Positions 32,812-42,362 of a stretch of DNA of 64,000 nucleotides are shown one piece after another. The stretch is from the NCBI GenBank assembly GCA_008360975.2, contig VLJF02000875.1, positions 24,805-88,804 on the forward strand, read 5' to 3'. The number at the start of each line of letters is the position of its first letter. Positions within the stretch are counted from its first letter, which is position 1. The stretch comes from Lichenostomus cassidix. Taxonomy: Eukaryota; Chordata; Aves; Passeriformes; Meliphagidae. Below the pieces are notes generated by a model. That model saw only the letters and a list, made by a program, of their open reading frames with translations, ran no database searches and was not told where the DNA came from. The translations under genes were made by a program, and so were the position numbers.

Positions 32812-33980
32812 CCGCTTCTCTCATCCTTTCTAAAGGCATTCACACCCTTTTCTCCTCCCAGCCGGGAGACTCAGCAGCTCCTGGGAAGAGCAGGGCACAT
32901 CAGGCATGGCTCTGCTCCACCAGCCAGGCAAGGCACTGGCCTTGGCGATTGCCAAAGCCTGGCAGCTCTGCAGTTGCCGGCAGCCAGAGCAGCTCGGCTC
33001 CCGGAGCCTCCAGCGCCGGCCGAGCCCCCTTTGCCCCAAGGTGCTGCCGGCCCTGCTGCGGCTGCCGTGGGCAGCGGGTGTCCGGGCAGCTCCGTGCCTG
33101 CCCCGGCCGTGCTCGGGGAGCGCTGGGCTTGGAGGGGACGCTGCCCGGGCAGGGACTGAGCTCGGGCACCTGTTGGCCCTCGGGCTCCTGTGGGAGCCCC
33201 AGCCCCGCAGCCCCAGCCCCGCAGCCCCGCAGCCGCTGCCAGCATCGCACCCCGCCGGGACTCTGTGCCGGCAGCCAGCGCCAACCGTACAGCCACCTCC
33301 GGGCACCCACGGCCCCTGCCCAGCACGGCCTGCACTGCCCCATCCAGGGCTCACCCGAGTCGGGCACAGGCTCCGGTGGCTGCTGCCAGCAGCAGGAAAT
33401 CGGGCAGCGCCAGGATCACCTGGCGTGGCTTTCGTCTCTTGAACGATGGCACAGAAATGTAATGCACGGGAGGAGCAAAGCGCAGAGCCCTTGGAGGCTC
33501 CAAGCCTTAACCATCAGCCCCTGCAGCTCCAAAAGCTGCTCCCCGCAGCCTGGCTCCAGCAATTCCCAAGGCTGCCGTGGCCTTCAGAGCATGACAGGGA
33601 TTTGTCATCCCTGCAGCCTGATGCCAGCTCTCGGCCCAGGACTCCCGAAGGCTCAAGGAGGAAGGCCCAAGGCAGAAGGTTTTTTACCTGTTTGGTGACA
33701 TCGCTGCAGAGGCTGCTCCTGTCAGAGTCGCCTCTCTGATGGTGACAGATATGCTCTTGGGGACACTGCTCTGCCTCAGCCCAGGAACACGAGCAGTGCC
33801 CAGTGCCGGGAGCAGCGTGAGTGAAAGCTCCCCGTGCGCAGAGAGCCCCAGCCCTGGGGTGGCCGTGCCAGCAGCCCCAGAGACCTCCAGCCCCAGGAAC
33901 AGGGAGCAAGCCCAAATCACAACCCTGTATATGCGGCTTGTGCCCAGAGGAATGGCAAAGAAAGCTCGGGCGTGGAAAAC
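32812..33980. repeat. GC-rich segmental duplication, copy 2
   Basis: Begins TTCCGCTTCTCTCATCCTTT and runs parallel to 28556-29735 with few substitutions and small indels, including loss of part of the GCCCCAGCCCCGCA run. The duplication continues into the 3' UTR of an acidic gene (to 34215). Confidence 0.8.
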
Positions 33981-33989
33981 AAATGACAA

Positions 33990-34215
33990 TTTATTTACAG
34001 AAGAGCAGCAACAACAACATGCTGCAGAACGTATTTACAACAGAAGAATCTTTATAACAACAACAATCTATAGAATGCATTTATAGTGGAAGGTTGTATC
34101 CAAAAACTAAAATTTAAAAAACATATTTACAAAAGGCCATAACAACAACTAATAGAACGTATATACAGGATGTCCATCACCTCCATCAGTCCTGGAAGAA
34201 AAGCAAGCAGCAGGG
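33990..34215 (-). pseudogene. 3' UTR relic of a fifth acidic-protein gene (E)
   Basis: Poly(A) signal AATAAA (33995-33990) and four Pumilio-type elements: TGTAAATA at 33999-33992, 34039-34032 and 34131-34124, and TGTATATA at 34167-34160. Then comes CATCACCTCCATCAGTCCTG, which matches the region around 29935 in copy D. At about 34216 the match stops and zinc-finger coding sequence in the opposite orientation begins, so the coding part of this copy is gone. Confidence 0.7.
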
Positions 34216-35160
34216 TCACAAGAGGATCCACACTGGGGAGAGGCCCTAGAAGTGTTTCGAGTGTGGGAAGAGGCTTCACACCAGCTCCAACCTCCTCCTG
34301 CACCAGCGTATTCACACAGAGGAGAGACCCTTCCGCTGCCCTGACTGCAGGATGGGCTTCAAGCTCAACTCCCACCTTGTCAGCCACCAGCACATCCACA
34401 CCGGGGAGAGACCCTCTGAGTGTGGAGAATGTGGAAAGAGCTTCAGCAAAAGCTACAGCCTGATTCACCACCAGAGGATCCACACTGGTGGGAGGCCTTT
34501 TGAGTGTGGGCACTGTAGGAAGAGCTTCGGCAGGAGGTCTGAGCTGATCGTCCATGAGAGAATCCACACTGGGGAACAGCCTTATGAGTTTGGGGAATGT
34601 GGGAAGAGCTTCAACTGGAGCTCTCACATGATCAAGCACCAGATGGTCCACACTGGGGAGACACCCTATGAGTGTTCCAAATGTGGGAAGAGGTTTCTGA
34701 CCAGCTCCAACCTCCTTCTGCACGGGCGGATTCACACAGGGGAGAGACCCTTCTGCTGCCCTGAGTGCAGGAAGGGCTTCAAGAACAACTCCACCCTCAT
34801 CACCCACCGGCGCATCCACACTGGGGAGAGACCCTATGAGTGTCCTGAGTGTGGGAAGAACTTCTCCAGCAGTTCTCACTTGACCAAACACCAACGGAGC
34901 CACTGGTAAGGGAAGCCCTGCAAGTGCCCTGACTGCAGAAAGAGCTTCATGTGCTGCTCCAACTTCATTCCCCATTGGAGCACCTACGTTGGGAAGAGCC
35001 CTGATGACCCTCACCTGCAGGGACCCACACTGGGAAGACACCTGGCTGGTGGCTTCCACATCCTCCTGATTCCCTGTAGCCACCTGGACAAACACAGGCT
35101 GGAACATCCATCGGGACTCACACTGATATCGGAAATTCTTTGGGAAGGGCTGATTTATTA
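34216..35160 (+). pseudogene. C2H2 zinc-finger gene fragment, truncated at the 5' end
   Basis: The plus frame begins inside a finger linker and encodes about nine C2H2 fingers, ending KHQRSHW and TAA at 34907-34909. Helix words include SSNLLLH, NSHLVSH, SYSLIHH, RSELIVH, SSHMIKH, NSTLITH and SSHLTKH. Three defects are visible. There is no leader exon. An in-frame TAG follows the first linker (GERP then stop). The finger with NWSSHMIK has Phe for its first zinc-binding Cys (YEFGEC). After the stop one more degraded finger follows (CKCPDCRKSF), as is common downstream of bird zinc-finger genes. A 185-residue frame from 34352 stays open, so a truncated peptide is possible. Confidence 0.8.
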
Positions 35161-35950
35161 ACTTTATATCCCCTAAAAAATGTCACCTGCTGTGTCCAGT
35201 TGTTTCTTCTGGTGGCATCAAGCAACACTGGATGATCTTAGAGATCTTTTCCAACCTGAATAATTTCCTTCTTCATCCTGTAAAAACAACCCAAAATTGG
35301 GGTAAAATTAAATAAATGAAACAAAGTAATCTAAAGCTGCACCATTTTACTGGGATTTGTGGGTGACTTTGAGATTCAGGGGAAAATTAATGAGGATTTG
35401 GGTGTTCTGGGGCTGCCCAGGCTGGGGTACATGGCCATGATCTCATAGTTGTGCCAGCAAAACGTGTCCACCTGAGCCCATCTGTTCTCCATTAATTCCG
35501 GTTTTTTGTCCCAGTGCCTGGCCTGGGTCTCCCCATTTGGGGTGTGCTCCCCAAGGTGCTCAAATTGCTGCTGAAGTGCCCAAGCTGCCCCCAGCTGTGG
35601 TTGTTCCTGTCCACCAACCTCTCCTGGTCAGTGTCATGGGGGCTGGGAGGGGGATTAGGGGCTCCTGAGGGGATTGGGAGGGGCTTTTGTGGCTCTTGGG
35701 GGCATTTGTGGTGCTTGGAAGGGTCTTGGTGGAGCCTGTGAGGGAGTTTTGGGGTCCTGGCCTGGCTCTGTGGCTTGGAGAGAATTTGGGTGGGTCTTGG
35801 GGAAGATAGGAAAGGGGTTATGGTGTCTCTTGGGACCATTTATATTGCAGGGAGTGGTTTGGGAGGATCCTAGAAGGAGCTGTGGGGTGGTTTAAGAGGC
35901 CTGTGAGTGACTATGGAGCTGGGAGGGGCTTTGAGGCCATTGTGATCCCC
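35161..35950. other. G-rich intergenic sequence
   Basis: From about 35500 the plus strand is rich in GGGG, TTGGGG and TTTGGG words spaced irregularly, perhaps an old minisatellite. No gene seen. Confidence 0.45.
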
Positions 35951-35954
35951 CAGA

Positions 35955-36310
35955 CCCCCAATGCTGCCCCCAGACGCTGCTCCCCAAGATGCTGCCAGGG
36001 TTCAGGGGCTCCATGCTGGGGTTCATCCTCCTGGTGCTGTGGGAGAAGGTGAGGGGTGTCCCCAGGGGTCATGTGTGTCCCCCAGAGCGTGTGTGACCCC
36101 CATCCCAGTGTCACCCCCTTTTCCCTCCCCACGGGGCTCCTGACCCAGCTCCTGCTCCCCCCAGGAGGGAATTTGGGGAGGGGGCAGAGGGGGTGCACAG
36201 CCCCCGCTGGGGGATGACCCTGAGCCAGTGCCCTTTGTTTAGCACCAACCTGGGCTTGGGGCTGCAGGAGGAAGAGGCTGATGGGAAGCAGATCCTGCAG
36301 GTGGGACAGT
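35955..36310 (+). other. Possible short coding exons (one with a hydrophobic segment)
   Basis: Near 35960-36050 one frame reads LLPKMLPGFRGS then MLGFILLVLWEK and meets a GTGAGG donor, resembling a transmembrane exon. Near 36241-36300 a possible exon (acceptor CCCTTTGTTTAG, frame NLGLGLQEEEADGKQILQ) ends at GTGGGA. The two could belong together as transmembrane and cytoplasmic exons of a receptor-like gene, but I recognise neither and found no extracellular exon. Confidence 0.2.
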
Positions 36311-36399
36311 GCTTGGGGTCAGATGAGCAGTGTTGGACTTCTCTGGGGGAACTGTGAGGGTGGGTGGGGTGGAGTGACCTCATAGTAACCTCACCCAGC

Positions 36400-36985
36400 C
36401 CTCTGTGACATCACACAGCCACCGTGTGATGTCACAGACAACTCTATGATGTCATACCTCCCTGTAATTTCATACATCTGCGCTGTGATGTCACAGCTCA
36501 CTCTGTGATGTCACTGCCTCCTCTATGATGTCACAGAGTAAGTCTGTGATTTAACAGCTGCCCTGTGATGTCACACAGTCCCCCCTTTGATGTCACAACC
36601 CACTCTGCGTGTCACTACCCATTCTGTGATGTCCCACAGCCTTTCTGTGATGTCACAGAACTGCCCTGTGATGTCACAGCCCTATATGTGATGTCACAAC
36701 CCTGCTCTGTGATGTCACACCACCACCCCGTAGTGTCACAGCCCACTCTGTGATGTCCCACAGGCAGCTCTGTGATATCACAGCCCACTCTACCATGTCC
36801 CATCACCATCCTGTGATGTCACAGCCCTCTCTGTGATGTCACACAGCCTCCTCTGTGTCACAGCCTGCTCTGTGATGTCACTCATTCACTCTATGATGTC
36901 ATAGCTGCTTGATGACCTCACACAATGCATTCTGTGATGTCACACAGCTCCTTTCTGACATCACAGCTGCTCTGTGGTTCTATGA
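36400..36985. repeat. Array of about 20-bp units built on TGTGATGTCACA
   Basis: Units such as CTGTGATGTCACAGCCCACT recur every 19-22 bp, for example at 36486, 36506, 36526, 36547 and 36566, for nearly 600 bp (roughly 28 units). Each unit centres on TGATGTCA, one base off the CRE palindrome TGACGTCA. The unit resembles the palindrome in the promoters at 8870-8885 and near 30875. It ends where the ERV LTR begins. Confidence 0.85.
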
Positions 36986-36997
36986 CAGCCACAGAGG

Positions 36998-37456
36998 TGT
37001 TCCCAAAAATTCAGTAAAATAAAAACCTTCTTAACACCAGTGCAGCATTAAGCAGCAGCATTCTTTATTTGGCCAGATGCACAGGGAAGAGCTCCTTCCA
37101 AAGCTGTGCATGCTGAGCACGGGAAAGTTCCTGTTTCTATCCTGTATTTAACAGATCTATTCAGTGATTGTCCCAGAATAAACTTACATATGATCATCTT
37201 TTCCCCAAAATCATTACCATACTTCCCCCCACTCTTTGCACATCTGTTCTTCTGTCCTGGGGCTCTCTTTGGTGGTCCCTGGTGGTTGGTGACCCCAAAG
37301 TCCTACCTGACTGCCTGGTGAGCTGGTAGAAGTTGGCACACCTGGGCTGATTGCTTCCTACACAATAAGCATGGTGTGGTTCCAGGGGCCAGGGGGTTCT
37401 GGAGAATAAGCATTGTATGAACCCAGCAGGTGCAAATGATTTTTCATCTGGCAACA
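36998..37456 (-). mobile_element. 3' LTR of the antisense ERV at 37-39.8 kb
   Basis: On the minus strand the polypurine tract AAAGAGGGGGAA is followed by TGTTGCCAGATG. AATAAAG lies near 37064 and the end is TTTTTGGGAACA, giving TG...CA and 459 bp. Confidence 0.65.
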
Positions 37457-39840
37457 TTCCCCCTCTTTGAGGCTTGGGAAGCTTCTCTTCCCTTCAAGCC
37501 TTCATAAGCCTCACTCTGCTCTTTTACTCACATTCTGTCAGTTCCTCAGTTGCATTCACAACTGTGTTCTTTACACAGCTTAAAACAAGTGTCATAATCA
37601 CAATTATTACTGTGATCCCAATCATATTTTACAAAAGTAAGGCCAACCAAGCAGTCAGAGAAAATCCAAGTCCTTTAAATATTTTATTTAACCAGTTACT
37701 TTCTAATCCTCCCCTTAATTCCCTGCTGGATGCAGCAACCGATTTTATCCTCTCTGCCTGATCATCCAATTCAGCATCACATTGAGAAGGTGCACACAAG
37801 TTTGTTGTTTCAATTCAAGTATCCTCATACTCCATGTAACAGCAAAAGATCTAATGCCAGTTTGTTCTGTAAGGTCATTTTAGTTGTGGCTTTCAACTGT
37901 TCATTTATTTCAGTAAACCCCAACTGAGTTGCATTCACTAAAGTTCCCATTTGCAGTCCAATGCTGTGTGTTTGGTCTGTTCCTAAAGGCAGATCTTTGA
38001 GGAGTAAAGATGGATTCTAAAATCCATCCCACTGCAGTTCCCATGCTGGGATGTTTCCAAGTTTCATCCCCTTTAACCTTTCCCCACAGCTGGGTTCCCA
38101 GGGGTGATTCCTTCCACAAGGGACATAACCTTAAAACCCCAAGTGTGTCCATTGTGCTCTTGATTCCCCCAAGGGCAAATGTGTGCCCCAAATTCCATCA
38201 CTTCCCACCCATCCTGAGTGAACTAATGATTTCACCATGTCCTGCTGACAGTCTGTGTCTCGCCAAGCTGAACTGTTTGTTAGGTGAGACCTAACAGGTG
38301 TCATTAAGAAAGGCAGAATAATTTCTACAGACACATCCCACCCTCAGAGCCTGGGCCACAGCCATGAGCCACTGTACCTCAGGATTCCAAACAGTTCAAG
38401 TGTCTATCCAAATGCAATTCCACTTTTCCTTTGCCCTGGGATCCTTTGGCCTTGGCCTTATTAAATCAGGCTATTTTATACCCACCTGTAAGGGGTCCTC
38501 TGGGAGGCCTGGGCTCCCTTCCCAGTCCAGACACCACTGAACTGGCTGGATATATTCCCACTGTCCTGTCTGAGGGCTATTCCATACTTCTGGAATTTGA
38601 CATCCCCAAGGGGTATCAGTGCAATCTGTCAGCCAATAGATATTTCCTGAGGTGATTTCCAGGTCCAGTTTTGAGATATTACAATTCTCAACAGTATCGT
38701 TCTGATCTGTAAGAATTCCTTTGTAAGGAATATTCTCCTTCCATCCCTTTCCATTTGCCCTGGGTGCTATTTCCTTCCCACACCTGTTCCCAGATTTTTG
38801 TCAAAGCACTGACTAAAGCTCCCCACGGAATTGGATTTTCTGCAGAGAAAATGTGTTGGCAAACAAGCTGTTATAGGTGTTACATTCTGTAATCTGCAAA
38901 AATCTTGCACTAACTTTAAGACCACATTCCCCTCCCCAGAGGTTAACAACATAATTTCTATTGTTATTATAAATATGCAATTAGTCATCATCTTCATCTA
39001 GATCCAATAAACAGTATCCTCTTAGAAACTCATATTTGATACCTAAAACAGTAGTGTATATATATATATAACCTGCAGGGTCCAGGGTATCAGTCAGTTT
39101 TCTCTGTGCTGTATTTAATGTGTGGTTGCTGGTTTTACCTGCGTGTGATGAACCCAGGGTTCAATTCCTTCCACCCTGAGGGCAGTGTAGGTTACCAGGA
39201 GAACTTGGAAAGCTCCTTTGCACTCTTCCTTCAAGGGTTCAGAGCTCCAACTCTTTACATACACAAAATCCCCAGACTGGAATGATCAACAGGGACATCC
39301 ACAGCAACTGGTCCCAACAGGGTTATAAACCACCTTTCCTAAAGAAACCAGGTATAGATTTAAATCTGTTTCTCCCTTTGGATGGATTTCTCCAGGAACT
39401 GATGGTGTTTGGTACAGCTGCCCCAACAGCAATTCACTGTTTTTGTCCCTGGCTGAATTCTGACTCACAGAAGAGCCAGAGGAAGGGTCTGTGGCTGTTT
39501 TGAAGAGGTTTCCTGGCACATTTTCCTAATTTGTTGTTTCAAATTCTGATTCATCCTTTCCACTTTCCCACTCACCTGTGGTCATCAAGGGCTGTGTCAG
39601 TCCCTTTTTATACCCAGGGTTTTGCTCAGCTGTTGCACCACATCTGCTATAAAATGGAGGCTTCTCCCTGAAGACAAACCAAGTTGCCACCAAATCTTGG
39701 TATGATTGATTAAGCATAATATTTACCACTTCCCTGGATTTATTGGTGCGACAGGGAAAGACCTCTGGCCATCCAGAAAATTTGTTCACCAATACCAAAA
39801 GACACTGATTCCAAATTTGTCTGGGTAATTTGGAGAAATC
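37457..39840 (-). mobile_element. Degenerate class I-like ERV, env and pol remnants
   Basis: On the minus strand 39798-39700 encodes the start of an integrase core, NKFSGWPEVFPCRTNK, typical of gammaretrovirus-like elements. The residue expected to be the first catalytic Asp reads Asn (AAC) in this copy. The frame then breaks. Between about 39000 and 37470 lie env-like fragments with many stops and frameshifts. Gag, protease, reverse transcriptase and the 5' LTR are absent. A TA run lies near 39056-39070. The element cannot encode a complete protein. Confidence 0.6.
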
Positions 39841-40700
39841 GATTTCCAGTAACTTCCAGGTGAATTTCCCAGTTTAACTGTACCAGGAGGTGGCCTTTTC
39901 CTGTTTATGGGATTGTTTTTAAATAAATTGAACAATTCACTGTTACTGATTTTGCAATTTCATTCTATGCCACACCAAGCAGAGAATTTCAGAGATTAGA
40001 TATCCTGGACTCAGTCCCCCAGTGGGTTTTGTTGTGGGTTTTTTCCTTTATTTCCCTCATTACAAAAGGTAATTCATCCATCCCTCTTCATTCTTAGTGG
40101 CTTTTAACATATTTGGTAAACATTGATTTTTACAGGGTTCCACTCCCCTCCCACTCGGTTAGGGGGGTCTCATCCCACCTTTTAGCACCCCTTCTCCCAT
40201 CTAGCAGCCCCATCCCCCTGCTCCTCCCCCAGCTCACCCCAGAGCTCCACACCTGTGGCCAGGGGACTCCCAGCGCCACCAGTGCCACCAGTAGGGCCCC
40301 AGCTGCCCCCACACGCTCTTGCCGTGCCCAGCGCCGGTTTTGCAGGTGCCCAGAGCCCCAAAGCAGCCCAAAGCGCTCTGCCCTGGGGGGTCCCCAAAGC
40401 GGCCCCGCCCCGTGCGGCACTGGCAGCACCAGTCCGGAGCTGTCCACCCTGGGTCCATCCCGTGCTCAGCAGAGTATCCTGTGCTCTGTCAGCACTCTCT
40501 GCTCCTTCGGGAAGGATTTGGGATTCATGCCAGGCACAGACACTGAACCTCACCCCAAACTGCCCCGGTGCCATTGCTGTCCCCTTGGCGCTGGGCAGTT
40601 GCTGTCCCAGGGGAAGCAGGGACACAAAGGAAGCCAAGTGCAGCCCAGCTGCCCGTGCTGATCCAGACGAGCCCCAGGGACAAGGTCCTGCAGTGCCACA
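39841..40700. other. No gene recognised
   Basis: The first 250 bases may be further ERV. From 40130 the sequence becomes GC-rich with frames open on both strands, without a domain. Confidence 0.4.
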
Positions 40701-41570
40701 CGGAGCCCTCGGCTCCTGGCTGGGAACGGCTTGTGTTGTGGCTGCCCCAGCGGCCAGAGCGAGTCCTGGAGCTCCCCCAGCTCCTGCAGCAGGACCCAGG
40801 TTCCACCTGCTCTGCCAGGCCCTGGCCTGGGGCCAGCAGATCCACTGGCTCCATGCAAAGGGGGAAGACAAGAAGAATGCATTGGATGCAGCCCCCAAGG
40901 ACCTCGAGCAAATTGTTCAGGAACATCCAGACCTTGACCTGATGTTTGCAAAGCTGCAGCTGGCAGAGTTCTGTGGTTCAGGAGAACCAGCATGGGAAGA
41001 GGAGATCTACAAGGAGCTGCAGGAGAAACACCCTGAGCTTTAAAGGCTGCTGCACTCTAAATCTCTGCTGGAGAAAGTTCTTCCTCTCCAGGAAGGGATC
41101 CCGAGATGAGGCTAAAGCAAAGTTTGTGGCTGGTGACAAATTTCCAATTGCAGAGAAAGCAGAGGAGGGACTGCAGGTGGAGGCTGGGAGCCTGGGAAGG
41201 AGGAAGGGGTGGGGAAGCTGTTTTGTTAGGGCTTGTTTTAATTCTCCTCATACTGTGATTTGCTTAGAAATCAATTCCATTAATTTCCCTAGCTTGTGTC
41301 TGTTGTGCCCATAACAGTGACCAGTGAGTGACCTCTCCCTGCCCTTATCCCAGCCCACGAGCCTTTCCTCCTGGGTTCTGTGTCCTGCACCTGTGAGGAG
41401 AGTGACAGAGTGGCTTTGGTGGCACCAGGCACCCGGCCAGGGCCAGTGCAGCCCAATAATCCCTGCAATTCATTCCCTCCAGGAAAGGTTCTTGAAAAGA
41501 GCAAACAGGACTGTGGAGAAGATTCCTGGAAAACTGAAACAGCTTTCAAGAAGTGAAAAGAAAAGGTAAA
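40700..41570 (+). pseudogene. Unrecognised, probably broken, helical protein gene
   Basis: The plus strand encodes LAWGQQIHWLHAKGEDKKNA, then LEQIVQEHPDLDLMFAKLQL and EEEIYKELQEKHPEL before TAA at 41041. Just past the stop, other frames continue in a similar helical style (SLLEKVLPLQEG, then DEAKAKFVAGDKFPIAEKAE), as if one or two small indels had broken a longer exon. A further clean exon, 41481-41564, sits between acceptor CATTCCCTCCAG and donor AG/GTAAAG and reads ERFLKRANRTVEKIPGKLKQ. The pieces look like parts of one charged, helical protein. I do not recognise the family. Confidence 0.4.
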
Positions 41571-42006
41571 GAAACAATTCAAGATGTTTTCCTCTATTTA
41601 TTTCTATGCTCCCCTTTTCCATGTTGCACTACTTCTCCATCCCATTAATTGCAAATGGATCTCACCTCGAAGATCTATGACTTAGCATGTTTTAGACTCT
41701 CTGAAATACCATGAGTTACACACAGTTTGTCTTCCCCCGTTCTGCTTGGAAAGCAATGCTGGAGACACAAGTGCAGTGCTTGGGTCAGGTATGAATTCTA
41801 GAGACAGGGAATGTGCTCTGCTAGTGTTTGACCCTCAGCAGGGACAATGCACAGAGCAGCCAAGGGGATTGCTGTGCCACTGTGCAGCAGTCAAGCCTCT
41901 GGATGTGGGCTGAACACGGCAAAGTTCCCGTGTTTGGACAGACTCAGGGGCTGCCCCCGGGGGCGCGCGGGGCTCGGCCGTGGGGCGCGCGGGGGCGAGC
42001 GGGGAA

Positions 42007-42115
42007 CGGACAAACGGCCACTCGGACAAACGGCCACTCGGACAAACGGCCACTCGGACAAGCGGAGATTCGGACTAACGGAGATTCGGACTAACGGAGA
42101 TTCGGACTAACTGCC
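42007..42115. repeat. 16-bp tandem repeat, about seven units
   Basis: CGGACAAACGGCCACT three times, CGGACAAGCGGAGATT once, then CGGACTAACGGAGATT repeated. Two sub-variants lie side by side, so the array grew in two steps. It sits in the CpG-rich 5' flank of the PIM-like gene. Confidence 0.9.
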
Positions 42116-42130
42116 CCGGAGCTTCAGTTG

Positions 42131-42212
42131 CAGCGGCGGCAGCGGCGGCAGCGGCGGCAGCGGCGGCAGCGGCGGCAGCGGCGGCAGCGGCGGCAGCGGC
42201 GGCAGCGGCGCA
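42131..42212. repeat. CAGCGGCGG 9-bp repeat, about nine units
   Basis: An almost perfect (CAGCGGCGG)n run, probably in the 5' UTR or promoter of the PIM-like kinase, where it could form GC-rich RNA structure. Confidence 0.9.
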
Positions 42213-42362
42213 GCTGCAGCGACAGAAGAGTTTCTAGGACCCTCTCCGTCCCTTTCTCCCGGCGTTCTCTCCCTCTCCCCCTGTCCCGCCTCCTCTCCCG
42301 GTGTCCCTTTCCCTGTGTCCCCTCCCTTTCGCTAGGTCCCTCTCCCCCTGCGGGTCGGGGCA

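Noticed and set aside
36565..36809. Frames within the palindrome array (repeating CDVTA or GCDIT)
   Set aside because: Direct translation of a 20-bp satellite.
36400..36985. CRISPR-like regular repeats
   Set aside because: Units are contiguous with no unique spacers, and the genome is a vertebrate.
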